A stretch of DNA of 36,638 nucleotides from an uncultured bacterium (GCA_903891335.1 CAITDX010000019.1:1-36638); one strand, 5' to 3'; counted from the first letter of the stretch, positions 20,850 to 29,567 are shown. Notes: a model not told the origin generated them from the letters alone. Made by a program: numbers and translations.

Positions 20850-22790
20850 TTATTCCTTTACCACTTCACCTTCTTCTGCGTCCTTGGCATCTTTGGTATC
20901 ACCAGCTTTGGCGGTATCGTCGGTAGCTTTAGCCTCACCAGCGGTTTCACTGCCAGCGGCACCAGCTCCAGCTTTCGCAGCCTGAGCTTTTTGCATGGCT
21001 TCACCAATTTTTTGCGCTGAAGTCATCGTTGCTTCAATTGCTTTCTCTAAGTCCTCTTTTGCCACATCTTCTTTGGCAGCTAATTCTTTGAGCTTAGCAA
21101 TATCTTCCTCGATCTTAGTTTTATCAGCTGCTTCCAGATGTTCGCCATATTCTTTGACTTGCTTGTCCATCTCAAAAGCGACACTATTGGCACGATTCTT
21201 GGCTTCAATGAGGTCTTTTTTGGCCTTATCTGCCTCAGCATATTTCTCTGCCTCTGCCTTCATCCGCTCAACTTCTTCATCAGAGAGATTGGTGGAGTTG
21301 GCAATGGTAATTTTTTGCTCCTTACCAGAGGTTTTATCCTTAGCGGTGACGTGCAAAATACCATTACTGTCGATATCAAAAGTCACCTCGACTTGGGGCA
21401 CACCACGCATCGCCGCAGGAATACCATCGAGGATGAAACGACCTAAACTCTTGTTATCAGCTGCCATTTCACGCTCACCCTGCAGCACGTTGATTTCCAC
21501 CTGCGTCTGATTATCAGCAGCAGTCGAGAACACCTGTGACTTGCTAGTTGGAATGGTGGTGTTGCGCTCGATCAGAGGCGTGCGAATTCCACCCAAGGTC
21601 TCAATGCCCAAAGTCAATGGCGTGACGTCGAGTAAAACTACGTCGTTAACGTCACCAGCAATGACGCCTGCCTGGACAGCGGCACCTACTGCCACCACCT
21701 CATCAGGATTAACACCTTTGTGTGGCTCTTTGCCAAAAAACTCCTTAACCACTTCTTGGACCTTAGGCATGCGCGTCATGCCACCCACCAACACCACTTC
21801 ACTGATGTCTTTAGCACTCAGCTTTGCATCAGCTAGAGCTTTTTTGACTGGTTCGATGGAGCGCTTGATCAAATCATCAACCAGCTCTTCCAACTTCGCA
21901 CGGGTCAAAGTTAAAGTGAGGTGCAAAGGCTGACCATCATCGCCCTGAGTAATAAAGGGCTGGTTAATCTCAGTACTGGATGAAGCAGACAGCTCAATTT
22001 TAGCCTTCTCAGCCGCATCTTTGATGCGTTGCATGGCTTGTGGATCTTTGGTGAGATCTTTACCCTGGTCTTTTTTGAACTCAGCCACTACCCAATCGAT
22101 GATAGCGCTATCAAAGTCATCACCACCGAGGAAGGTGTCACCATTAGTCGATTTAACTTCGAAGACCCCATCACCGATTTCCAAGATCGAAATATCAAAA
22201 GTACCACCACCGAGATCGTAGACAGCGATTGTTTTAACACCTTTTTTATCCAAACCATAAGCGAGAGCAGCAGCGGTTGGCTCGTTGACGATGCGCTCGA
22301 CCTTGAGTCCAGCAATTTCACCAGCTTGTTTGGTGGCTTGGCGCTGAGCATCATTGAAATAAGCAGGCACGGTAATCACTGCTTGAGTGACTTTTTCACC
22401 CAAGAAACTCTCAGCATCGGCCTTAGCCTTAGCGAGAATTTTGGCGGAAATTTCTTGAGGAGTATATTTTTTGCCATCAATGTCCACCACTGCCATACCA
22501 TCTTTGCCTTCAGCAACGACATAGGACACGTGCTTGATAGCCTGCTTCACCGCAGCATCATTGAGCTTGCGACCCATAAAGCGCTTAACTGAATTGACGG
22601 TCTTCTTGGCATTAAGCACCATCTGGCGCTTGGCTGGATCGCCGACGATCACATCATCATTTTTGAAAGCCACAATTGAAGGGAAGGTATTGCGTCCCTC
22701 GCTCGTAGGGATAATTGTCGGACTACCACCTTGCATGACTGCAATAGCAGAGTTAGTTGTTCCAAGATCGATACCAATAATTTTTGACAT
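20850..22790 (-). CDS. dnaK: Chaperone protein DnaK (Hsp70)
   Basis: A 646-aa Hsp70. The ATPase domain starts IIGIDLGTTNSAIAVMQGG and contains the phosphate-2 (AVYDLGGGTFDISIL) and adenosine (VVLVGGMTRMPKVQ) motifs. The linker VLLDVTPLTLGIET leads to the substrate-binding domain and helical lid. An Ala/Gly/Glu/Lys-rich acidic tail ends the protein. It works with the DnaJ and GrpE encoded next to it. It has its own promoter with a CIRCE-like operator (22893-22919) and a leader of about 90 bases with a GC-rich hairpin and two purine-rich ribosome-binding stretches. Confidence 0.98.
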   Translation of the reverse strand: MSKIIGIDLGTTNSAIAVMQGGSPTIIPTSEGRNTFPSIVAFKNDDVIVGDPAKRQMVLNAKKTVNSVKRFMGRKLNDAAVKQAIKHVSYVVAEGKDGMAVVDIDGKKYTPQEISAKILAKAKADAESFLGEKVTQAVITVPAYFNDAQRQATKQAGEIAGLKVERIVNEPTAAALAYGLDKKGVKTIAVYDLGGGTFDISILEIGDGVFEVKSTNGDTFLGGDDFDSAIIDWVVAEFKKDQGKDLTKDPQAMQRIKDAAEKAKIELSASSSTEINQPFITQGDDGQPLHLTLTLTRAKLEELVDDLIKRSIEPVKKALADAKLSAKDISEVVLVGGMTRMPKVQEVVKEFFGKEPHKGVNPDEVVAVGAAVQAGVIAGDVNDVVLLDVTPLTLGIETLGGIRTPLIERNTTIPTSKSQVFSTAADNQTQVEINVLQGEREMAADNKSLGRFILDGIPAAMRGVPQVEVTFDIDSNGILHVTAKDKTSGKEQKITIANSTNLSDEEVERMKAEAEKYAEADKAKKDLIEAKNRANSVAFEMDKQVKEYGEHLEAADKTKIEEDIAKLKELAAKEDVAKEDLEKAIEATMTSAQKIGEAMQKAQAAKAGAGAAGSETAGEAKATDDTAKAGDTKDAKDAEEGEVVKE

Positions 22791-22843
22791 ATGCGTTCCT
22801 TTTTTCCTTTATTAAATTTCGTTTGTATTGTTTTGCTTCAATC

Positions 22844-22861
22844 ACTTGCGCCAGCGCAAGT
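22844..22861 (-). other. dnaK leader hairpin
   Basis: ACTTGCGC and GCGCAAGT are perfect complements two bases apart, giving a compact stem in the 5' leader, about 55 bases before the ATG. Could be an RNA-stability or temperature-responsive element; the latter is a guess. Confidence 0.5.
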
Positions 22862-22889
22862 TTGTGAGCATTTTTTAAACAGTGGTCCT

Positions 22890-22919
22890 ATTTTAGCAGA
22901 CAAGATCATCGACTGCTAG
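22890..22919 (-). promoter_or_regulatory. dnaK promoter with CIRCE-like HrcA operator
   Basis: Minus strand CTAGCAGTC-N9-GTCTGCTAA (22893-22919) has the arm and spacer geometry of CIRCE (TTAGCACTC-N9-GAGTGCTAA), with 7 of 9 arm positions complementary. Its right arm runs into TGC-TAAAAT (-10 at 22890-22895), so bound HrcA would cover the promoter. Confidence 0.6.
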
Positions 22920-22944
22920 AGTCAATTTAGATTGATAAATCAAA

Positions 22945-23445
22945 CTAATCTAGAATAACCTGAGCGTGTTGAAGCACCTCACCACTCAGTAAATAACCTT
23001 TGCGCACCACTTCAATGACTCGCTCACCTTTGGCTCTTTTTTCGACCACTTCCATGGTCGCCACGTCAAAGGTTTTGCCCAACACTTCCATCTCGGTAAG
23101 ACCAAAACGCGCCAGTTCTTTCCAAAACTGCGCTAACACCATATCCAAACCCTTGTCATGCAAACTTAAAGCCGCTAGAGACAAATGCTCAAGTGGCTGC
23201 AGCAGAGCCTCACACAAATCTTTATTGGCAAACTTGACGAGAGTCGCTCGCTCTTCTTGGGTGCGTCGCACTAAATTCTGATAATCAGCCAAACTGCGCT
23301 TCTCTCTCTCCAGAGCAATCCGAAGTTGCTCACGTAACGACACCACTTCTTGCTCTAAAGCACTCAACTGAACATCATCTTGCTGTTGAGTAGTTGAGGC
23401 ATTTTCTGCCTGACTAGGACCAGAAGTTTTAGACTGCTGTTTCAT
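22945..23445 (-). CDS. grpE: Nucleotide exchange factor GrpE
   Basis: A 166-aa GrpE, which releases ADP from DnaK. A Gln/Ser/Thr-rich start is followed by a long coiled coil (about 25-75, with LREQLRIALEREKRSLADYQNLVRR in pieces) and the compact beta domain (about 110-166) containing GKTFDVATMEVVEKR and KGYLLSGEVLQHAQVIL. Length is normal. It lies 36 bases after hrcA and is probably transcribed from the hrcA promoter. A weak inverted repeat overlaps its stop codon. Confidence 0.93.
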   Translation of the reverse strand: MKQQSKTSGPSQAENASTTQQQDDVQLSALEQEVVSLREQLRIALEREKRSLADYQNLVRRTQEERATLVKFANKDLCEALLQPLEHLSLAALSLHDKGLDMVLAQFWKELARFGLTEMEVLGKTFDVATMEVVEKRAKGERVIEVVRKGYLLSGEVLQHAQVILD

Positions 23446-23481
23446 AGATAGTACATTCCTTCTCTTTCGACTTTGTAAAAT

Positions 23482-24198
23482 TTACTCCACCACACTCTCA
23501 ATCAAGCCCTTGAAATATTTCATCACTGGCAACACGTAAGAATAATCAAAACGAGTTGAGCCAAGGACACCAAAACGACAATTGGAGTTAGGAATTTCCA
23601 CATACATGATGCTGATTTGCTCAAGATCACGATTGCCCAGGTCTTGACCAAAGACGACTTTAACGGCATTTTCACTGTGATTGCTCTCGAAAATCTGATC
23701 CATAACTTGTTCTTCTTCAATCATGTGCAAAACTTGTCTGGTCAAATTAATGTCATAAAACTCTGGCATTTGCAGCAAATTGGCATACCCTGAGTGATAG
23801 AGTCGTCCATCGGCGGTCATAGCAATGCCCAAAGCATGAGATTTTTCTGCCAGTACTCTTGAAGTTTCGTAGAGCAAATCTTCCATTTGATTGCGGTAGC
23901 GCCAAATTTTTTCTTTGACACTGACTTCATCGGCAACTGACAATTCTTTTTCTTTGACTAATTCATTGATGTAGAGGCGCATTGCTAGCGCAGTTGGCAC
24001 CCGGCCAGCACTAATGTGTGATTTGATGAGATACCCTTGTTTGGTTAGATAAACCATTTCATTGCGAATGGTCGCAGGCGAGACACCAATGTTGAATTTC
24101 TTATCGATTTTCTCTGAACCAACCGGCATGCCAGTCTCAATGAATTCTTCAATGATGGCACGTAAAATTTGAATCTGGCGGGCAACGAGGTCGATCAT
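23482..24198 (-). CDS. hrcA: Heat-inducible transcription repressor HrcA, short form
   Basis: A 238-aa HrcA, about 100 residues shorter than typical members. The N-terminal winged helix (about 1-75) is intact: ARQIQILRAIIEEFIETGMPVGSEKI and SPATIRNEMVYLTKQGYLIKSHISAGRVPT are the hallmark pieces. Residues about 115-235 form a reduced GAF-like regulatory domain. It should repress its own operon and dnaK through the CIRCE-like sites at 24202-24228 and 22893-22919. Its ATG lies only 9 bases after the -10 (TACGAT), so the message is leaderless or nearly so. Confidence 0.92.
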   Translation of the reverse strand: MIDLVARQIQILRAIIEEFIETGMPVGSEKIDKKFNIGVSPATIRNEMVYLTKQGYLIKSHISAGRVPTALAMRLYINELVKEKELSVADEVSVKEKIWRYRNQMEDLLYETSRVLAEKSHALGIAMTADGRLYHSGYANLLQMPEFYDINLTRQVLHMIEEEQVMDQIFESNHSENAVKVVFGQDLGNRDLEQISIMYVEIPNSNCRFGVLGSTRFDYSYVLPVMKYFKGLIESVVE

Positions 24199-24201
24199 AT
24201 A

Positions 24202-24236
24202 TTAGCAATCGTAGCAAGAGTTTGCTAAAGTGTCAA
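24202..24236 (-). promoter_or_regulatory. hrcA promoter with CIRCE-like operator
   Basis: TTGACA (24231-24236), 17-base spacer and TACGAT (24208-24213, with TGC before it). Overlapping them is TTAGCAAAC-N9-GATTGCTAA (24202-24228): arms 8 of 9 complementary, exact CIRCE spacing, but with AAAC/GATT in place of the classical ACTC/GAGT. Confidence 0.75.
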
Positions 24237-24296
24237 GAGAATTGTGTAAATGTAAAGCAGAATCCTGTATGAAGCAGCGCTTGAGGCAGCACCTAA

Positions 24297-24710
24297 TTAG
24301 TTCTTCTTCTTATTCGCTAGCTGCACTTCCCAGAAGAGTTGCTTGAGTGAAGCTTCAATCATCAGTAGTTCTTGCTTGTCCTTGGACATGCGATATGCTT
24401 CTTTGGCTCGAGCTAGTGCGGCACGAATCTTAGCGTTGCTGAGTTCACGGGCACTAAATGCTGAATCAACGACCACTAAAACTTGATTGTCTGGTTTCTT
24501 ATTAACGAAACCCTGTGTCAACAGCATGCTGTGCTCTTGACCGGCTACTACATAAGAAAGCTCACCAAATTCGAGTTTACTAATCAGTGGCTGATGATCT
24601 TTGAGAATTGTAATCACTCCATTGTTGGTAGGCAACGTCACTGACTCCACCTCCTGATCAAACAGTTTTTCTTCCTGCGACACAATGGTTAAGTGTAATT
24701 TAGTGCTCAT
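24297..24710 (-). CDS. atpC: ATP synthase epsilon subunit
   Basis: A 137-aa epsilon subunit of the F1 central stalk. The N-terminal beta-sandwich (about 1-85) has LHLTIVSQEEKLFDQEVESV, TNNGVITIL and LLTQGFV; the C-terminal helical hairpin (about 88-137, IRAALARAKEAYR) can act as a brake on ATP hydrolysis. Last gene of the atp operon, 28 bases after atpD. No terminator hairpin is seen after it. Confidence 0.95.
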   Translation of the reverse strand: MSTKLHLTIVSQEEKLFDQEVESVTLPTNNGVITILKDHQPLISKLEFGELSYVVAGQEHSMLLTQGFVNKKPDNQVLVVVDSAFSARELSNAKIRAALARAKEAYRMSKDKQELLMIEASLKQLFWEVQLANKKKN

Positions 24711-24738
24711 GACAACAAGTATCTATCTATTTAATCTA

Positions 24739-26136
24739 TTAATCTTTTAATGATTCTGCTTTGGCGACTACCTCATCAATTGTACCGACCATGTAGAAGG
24801 CTTGCTCTGGTAAGTGATCGTAGCGACCTTCAAGAATTTCCTTGAAACCACGAATACTCTCTGCAACTGGCACGTAAGCACCTTTGATGTTGGTAAATTG
24901 CTCAGCTACAAAGAAAGGCTGTGATAAGAATTTCTGAATTCTACGGGCACGGGCTACGACTTTTTTGTCATCTTCACTCAACTCATCAATACCCAAAATG
25001 GCAATGATGTCTTGCAATTCTTTGTAGCGTTGTAAGATTTTTTGGACGTTGCGAGCAACTTCATAGTGCTCTTCACCAACAATGCCTTTTTCCAAAATCT
25101 TGGAGTCAGAGTTAAGTGGATCAACGGCTGGGTAAATACCCTGCTCAGATAAACGACGCTCGAGAGAAATGGTTGAATCCAAGTGAGCAAAAGTAGTAGC
25201 TGGGGCGGGATCGGTGTAGTCATCAGCAGGCACATAAATGGCTTGCATGGAAGTGATTGAACCCTTCTTGGTTGAGGTGATGCGCTCTTGCAAAGCAGCC
25301 ATATCAGTGGCTAAGGTTGGTTGATAACCGACAGCTGAAGGAATGCGGCCCAGCAATGCTGAAACTTCACTACCCGCCTGGGAGAAACGGAAGATGTTGT
25401 CGATAAAGAGCAACACGTCTTCATTTTTCTCATCACGGAAATATTCAGCCATGGTTAAGGCGGTTAAAGCAACGCGAGCACGATTTCCTGGTGGCTCGTT
25501 CATCTGACCGAAACACATCACCGTACTTGCCAAGACTCCAGAATCTTTCATTTCGTGGTAGAGGTCATTGCCTTCACGAGAGCGCTCGCCCACACCAGCA
25601 AAGACTGAGTGGCCGTGATGCTCTTGAGCAATGTTACGAATCAATTCTTGAATAATAACGGTCTTACCAACACCTGCACCACCAAAGATACCAATCTTAC
25701 CACCACGCTTGAAAGGACAAATAAGATCAATAACCTTAATACCCGTCTCCAAAACTGAGGGAGTGGTTTCAAGAGCGGTAAGCTCTGGAGCACTCTTGTG
25801 AATAGGAGCAGTTTTCTTGGAATTCACTGGTCCTTTGCCATCAATGGGATTGCCAACCACATCGAACATGCGACCAAGCGTTTCTTCACCAATGGGCACA
25901 GAAATGGCAGCCCCAGTATCGATAATTTCCTCACCGCGAGCGAGACCATCAGTAGCACCCAAAGCTAGACAGCGAACCGTTTGTTGATCGAGTTGCTGCT
26001 CAACTTCTAGAACCAAACCGGTGCGCTCGTGCTTGAGCGCGTTATAAATAGCTGGTAATTGATTAGCAAAGGTGATGTCGATGATTGGTCCAATCACGCT
26101 GACAATTTTGCCTAAGTTGTGATGAGTGTGCTGCAT
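24739..26136 (-). CDS. atpD: ATP synthase beta subunit
   Basis: A 465-aa catalytic beta subunit. The P-loop GGAGVGKT is at 152-159, the GERSREGNDLYHEM segment with the catalytic Glu follows, and DDYTDPAPATTFAHLD and SEDDKKVVARARRIQKFLSQP are typical of the family. It makes ATP in alternation with alpha. All key residues appear intact, so the enzyme is expected to be active. Confidence 0.98.
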   Translation of the reverse strand: MQHTHHNLGKIVSVIGPIIDITFANQLPAIYNALKHERTGLVLEVEQQLDQQTVRCLALGATDGLARGEEIIDTGAAISVPIGEETLGRMFDVVGNPIDGKGPVNSKKTAPIHKSAPELTALETTPSVLETGIKVIDLICPFKRGGKIGIFGGAGVGKTVIIQELIRNIAQEHHGHSVFAGVGERSREGNDLYHEMKDSGVLASTVMCFGQMNEPPGNRARVALTALTMAEYFRDEKNEDVLLFIDNIFRFSQAGSEVSALLGRIPSAVGYQPTLATDMAALQERITSTKKGSITSMQAIYVPADDYTDPAPATTFAHLDSTISLERRLSEQGIYPAVDPLNSDSKILEKGIVGEEHYEVARNVQKILQRYKELQDIIAILGIDELSEDDKKVVARARRIQKFLSQPFFVAEQFTNIKGAYVPVAESIRGFKEILEGRYDHLPEQAFYMVGTIDEVVAKAESLKD

Positions 26137-26179
26137 AAATTTTCCTTAGTGTTCCTTATTGTGTTTCGTAGTTTTGTGA

Positions 26180-27088
26180 TTAGCGCATCTTGGCACTATT
26201 GATATCAAGTAATTCATTCGTAATCATAGCCTGACGAGACTTGTTAAAGTCAAGCTGAAGAGTACCCACCAATTCCTTGGCATTGTCACTAGCGCTCTTC
26301 ATCGCCAGCATTCGGGCAGAATGTTCACTCGCCAAAGCCTCAAGTACGAGGTGATAAAAACTTAGTTCCAAATAATAATCCAGCAAAAAGTCCATCAGCT
26401 CACGAGGACTTGGCTCAAGTAAATAATTGGCTCGTTTTTTCTTGATCTCACTAGCCGTCTGTTTAGACTGAACTTTAATAGTCTTATTTTGGAATTCACT
26501 ATTGAGTTGCTGAATTTGCAAGTCCTCCAATGGCAGTAAGCGAAAAAGCAGGCTGCGTTGTTGGAGTGAATTGATGAAATCAGTAAAAAGCACATCAACT
26601 CGGTTGATTTGACCAGCTAGATATTTCGCTCTCACCAAATCAATCAATGGCAAGACATCACTCAGCTTGGTTTTTTCTGGCCAATCAGTGAAACCAGCAA
26701 TCATATTAAAGCCATACATGCGCAAAAAGTTGACTGCCTTCTGACCGACTGCGATATATGCTGCATCAGGACGAGATTTCGACCACAACACTAGCTTCTT
26801 AAACAAATTAGTATTGAGCGAACCACACAAGCCTTTGTTGGTGGAAATCACAATCAAAACGTCTGTGCCAGAGCGATCGCGGTTGAGATAAGGATGCAGT
26901 CCCGCTTCAGCGAAGTTGGCCACTGTCTCAAGTGAATCAAGCAGTGCATTAACGTATGGCAAAGAACTTGTCGCCACTTTCTGAGAATAGCGAGTTTTAC
27001 TTGCCGAAACCAACTGCATTGCTTTGGTAATTTTGGCAATGTTTTTAACAGAATTGACGCGGCGTTTGATAATTCTTGCGTTCGCCAT
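26180..27088 (-). CDS. atpG: ATP synthase gamma subunit
   Basis: A 302-aa gamma subunit, the rotating shaft of F1. The N-terminal helix (ARIIKRRVNSVKNIAKITKAMQLVSASK, in pieces) and C-terminal helix (ASEHSARMLAMKSASDNAKEL) that form the coiled coil are conserved, as is STNKGLCGSLNTNLFK. It lies 6 bases after atpA and 43 before atpD. Confidence 0.96.
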   Translation of the reverse strand: MANARIIKRRVNSVKNIAKITKAMQLVSASKTRYSQKVATSSLPYVNALLDSLETVANFAEAGLHPYLNRDRSGTDVLIVISTNKGLCGSLNTNLFKKLVLWSKSRPDAAYIAVGQKAVNFLRMYGFNMIAGFTDWPEKTKLSDVLPLIDLVRAKYLAGQINRVDVLFTDFINSLQQRSLLFRLLPLEDLQIQQLNSEFQNKTIKVQSKQTASEIKKKRANYLLEPSPRELMDFLLDYYLELSFYHLVLEALASEHSARMLAMKSASDNAKELVGTLQLDFNKSRQAMITNELLDINSAKMR

Positions 27089-27094
27089 AAGGCT

Positions 27095-28612
27095 TTAAGC
27101 TTCCTTCTGATAAAAATGAGGGTGAGTCTTGGCAAAATCACTCAGCAGTGCTTTTATATCAGTCTCAAGCTTCCCTTCAATTTTTGGTCCTTTATTGAGT
27201 GTCTCTACCAGCTCAGCATAATTACTCTTCGCAAAGTGCAGGTAATCAGCTTCAAAAGTTAAGAGGTCAGCAATAGCAATCTCATCTAAGTAGCCGTTCA
27301 CTGCTGCATAAATCACCAACACCTGATCAGCGACTGACATTTGCCAATCCCAAGCTTGTTTCAAGATCTCACTTACCCGCTTGCCACGTTCGAGTTGCTT
27401 CTTGGTGGCTGCATCAAGATCAGAACTAAATTGAGCAAATGCTTCCAATTCTCTGAACTGAGCCAGGTCAAGCTTCAAACTTCCTGCAACCTGCTTCATA
27501 GCTTTCAGTTGTGCAGCTGAACCTACACGAGACACTGAAAGACCAATGTTGATAGCAGGACGAACACCAGAGTTAAACAATTCAGTTTCAAGATAAATCT
27601 GACCGTCAGTGATAGAAATCACGTTGGTTGGAATATAAGCTGAAACGTCATTGGCTTGGGTTTCGATAATTGGAAGAGCGGTGATTGAACCACCACCATT
27701 TTCTTGATTGAGCTTACAGGCACGTTCGAGCAAACGAGAGTGCAAGTAAAAAACGTCACCAGGATAGGCTTCACGACCAGAAGGACGCTTGAGCAGAAGT
27801 GAAATCTCACGATATGCTTGAGCATGCTTACTTAGGTCGTCAAAAACGATCAAAACATCTTTGCCTTTGGCTAGAAAGTATTCTGCTACTGCTTGACCAG
27901 CATAGGGAGCCAAAAACTGGAGAGATGCTGATTCAGATGCAGAGGCTGACACTACGGCGGTGTATTCCATTGCGCCCTTGTCTTCCAAAACCTGCACAAA
28001 TTGAGCAAGTGTAGATTTTTTCTGACCAATGGCCACATAGATACAAATCATATCCTGGCCTTTTTGGTTCAGGATACTCGCTAAAGCCACCGATGATTTA
28101 CCGGTATTGCGGTCACCAATAATCAATTCGCGCTGACCGCGACCAATTGGAATCAAAGCATCAATTGCCTTGATGCCAGTTTGCATAGGCTGATTCACAC
28201 CTTCACGCGTAATGACACCAGGGGCAATCTTCTCCAAAAACATTTCTTTGTCTTTGGCGATAGCTGACTTACCGTCAATCGCTTGACCCATGGGATTGAT
28301 CACCCGACCAATCACTTCATCAGAAACATTGATCGATAAAATTTTACCCGTACGATAGACATTATCACCTGCCTTTAAAGTTTCTGGCCCTGCAAGAACA
28401 ATGATACCCACGCGCTCTTTTTCGAGATTGAGCACGAGTCCATAAGTATCCCCTCCAAATGTTACTAATTCACCTGCCTGCACATCATGAAGTTGATCAG
28501 CAAACACAATGCCATCAGCATAAGAAATAATTGTTCCCACAGAGGTTTCCTGAGGGGCAAGATCATCTTTGGAAATTGCACTGAGGTTGGCGAAAATATC
28601 TGATTTTGTCAT
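27095..28612 (-). CDS. atpA: ATP synthase alpha subunit
   Basis: A 505-aa alpha subunit, the regulatory nucleotide-binding partner of beta. P-loop is GDRNTGKS (166-173) where most bacteria have GDRQTGKT, a conservative change. ALPIIETQANDVSAYIPTNVISITDGQI and the VSRVGSAAQ arginine-finger region are intact. The 26-residue N-terminal arm before GTIIS is about as long as in E. coli, although the delta domain that normally clamps it is missing in this operon. Starts 5 bases after atpH. Confidence 0.97.
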   Translation of the reverse strand: MTKSDIFANLSAISKDDLAPQETSVGTIISYADGIVFADQLHDVQAGELVTFGGDTYGLVLNLEKERVGIIVLAGPETLKAGDNVYRTGKILSINVSDEVIGRVINPMGQAIDGKSAIAKDKEMFLEKIAPGVITREGVNQPMQTGIKAIDALIPIGRGQRELIIGDRNTGKSSVALASILNQKGQDMICIYVAIGQKKSTLAQFVQVLEDKGAMEYTAVVSASASESASLQFLAPYAGQAVAEYFLAKGKDVLIVFDDLSKHAQAYREISLLLKRPSGREAYPGDVFYLHSRLLERACKLNQENGGGSITALPIIETQANDVSAYIPTNVISITDGQIYLETELFNSGVRPAINIGLSVSRVGSAAQLKAMKQVAGSLKLDLAQFRELEAFAQFSSDLDAATKKQLERGKRVSEILKQAWDWQMSVADQVLVIYAAVNGYLDEIAIADLLTFEADYLHFAKSNYAELVETLNKGPKIEGKLETDIKALLSDFAKTHPHFYQKEA

Positions 28613-28617
28613 AAAAT

Positions 28618-28833
28618 TTAAAGTTTAGCCGCAAGTTGGTTAAGGCGAGCGCGCACACTAGCATCATAGAGTTTGCCAGCCATGCTGACACTCAGTCCGC
28701 CCAGTAGTTGTGGTTGTAACTGATACACAAAAGACAACTCCTCTTGAGGATGCTTCTTTTGCATACCTGTTTCTAGTTTTTTCTTTTGCTCGTCGCTTAA
28801 GGCAACTGCACTCGCAATAGTAATTTGCAACAT
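28618..28833 (-). CDS. atpH: ATP synthase delta subunit reduced to the C-terminal domain
   Basis: Only 71 aa, against about 175-180 in most bacteria. The sequence matches the C-terminal domain of delta/OSCP: an opening strand (LQITIASAVALSD), then QPQLLGGLSVSMAGKLYDASVRARLNQL. The six-helix N-terminal domain that normally binds the tips of the alpha subunits is absent, and only 6 bases separate the start from the end of atpF, so no hidden exon or frameshifted N-terminus fits. The C-terminal domain normally binds subunit b. The reduced protein might work with another anchor, or the missing domain might be encoded elsewhere. Confidence 0.85.
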   Translation of the reverse strand: MLQITIASAVALSDEQKKKLETGMQKKHPQEELSFVYQLQPQLLGGLSVSMAGKLYDASVRARLNQLAAKL

Positions 28834-28839
28834 AGTTTG

Positions 28840-29325
28840 TTAAAGACTTTCAATAACTTGATCGATTTGCTCGTCAATCAACTTTTGGTGTTTTTTGGCA
28901 TCAATAGCCTGACCAAGAACTTTTTCTGCCATAAGCACTGCAGCTTGCTTGATCATGGCTTCATTTTTCTTGAGCTCCTCTTTCTTCATTTTAGTAAGCT
29001 CAGCATTGAATTTATTTTCACGAGCAGTCATCTCTGCTTTTGCCTGATCAAGGATAGCCTTGGCTTGCTCACGAGCCTCGCGCTTGGCATCATCCTCAAT
29101 CTTCTTGGCTTTTTGACTTGCCTTCACTAAGGTTTTCTCGCGTACACGCTCCAGCTCTTCCTTCTCTTGCATGACTTCACCAGCAGCAGCAGCGGCGGCG
29201 GCGACTTTCTCGCGACGGTCATTGAGCAACTTCAAAACTGGCTTATACACGAAATAAGTCAAGGCGCCCAAGACCACACCGAAGTTGATAATTTGGAAAA
29301 TAATTTGGGTTAATTGTATCTCCAT
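28840..29325 (-). CDS. atpF: ATP synthase b subunit
   Basis: A 161-aa b subunit of the peripheral stalk. One N-terminal membrane helix (about 8-27, QIINFGVVLGALTYFVYKP) is followed by a long charged helix that dimerises, with an Ala run (about 42-48) and a KMKKEELKKNEAMIKQAAVLMAEKVL stretch (in pieces). No fused delta domain is present, unlike mycobacterial b-delta. Lies between atpE and atpH. Confidence 0.95.
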   Translation of the reverse strand: MEIQLTQIIFQIINFGVVLGALTYFVYKPVLKLLNDRREKVAAAAAAAGEVMQEKEELERVREKTLVKASQKAKKIEDDAKREAREQAKAILDQAKAEMTARENKFNAELTKMKKEELKKNEAMIKQAAVLMAEKVLGQAIDAKKHQKLIDEQIDQVIESL

Positions 29326-29354
29326 AGCTTAGACTCCTTTGTTTTGGCCTCTCT

Positions 29355-29567
29355 TTAAACGAATTTGATAATCAAGGCCACCACGAGTGCGTAAATAGCA
29401 ATTGCTTCAGCAAACGCCATACCCAAAATCATGTTGGTTTGAATTTTATTACTAGCATCTGGATTGCGTCCAATTGCTTCCAAAGCCTTGGAAACCAAGA
29501 TACCGATACCAATGCCTGGTCCAAGTGCACCTAGTCCCATGGCCAAACCGACTGCTAAGTCTTGCAT
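29355..29567 (-). CDS. atpE: ATP synthase c subunit
   Basis: A 70-aa hairpin of two membrane helices forming the rotor ring. The polar loop is ALEAIGRNPDA (28-38); the ion-binding carboxylate is Glu54 in AFAEAIAIYAL. Glu54 is followed by Ala rather than Ser/Thr, and helix 1 (GPGIGIG) lacks the Gln of Na+-binding rings, so protons are the likely ion. Well separated from atpB (76 bases) with an AGGAGT-like site before its ATG. Confidence 0.96.
   Translation of the reverse strand: MQDLAVGLAMGLGALGPGIGIGILVSKALEAIGRNPDASNKIQTNMILGMAFAEAIAIYALVVALIIKFV

Noticed and set aside
22927..22948. Terminator after grpE
   Set aside because: The inverted repeat TTAGATTGAT/ATCAAACTAA has a mismatch, is AT-rich and lacks a T-run on the minus strand.
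27095..28612. Loss of the AtpA N-terminal arm to match the missing delta domain
   Set aside because: Counting to the GTIIS block shows 26 residues against 28 in E. coli, so the arm is present though divergent.
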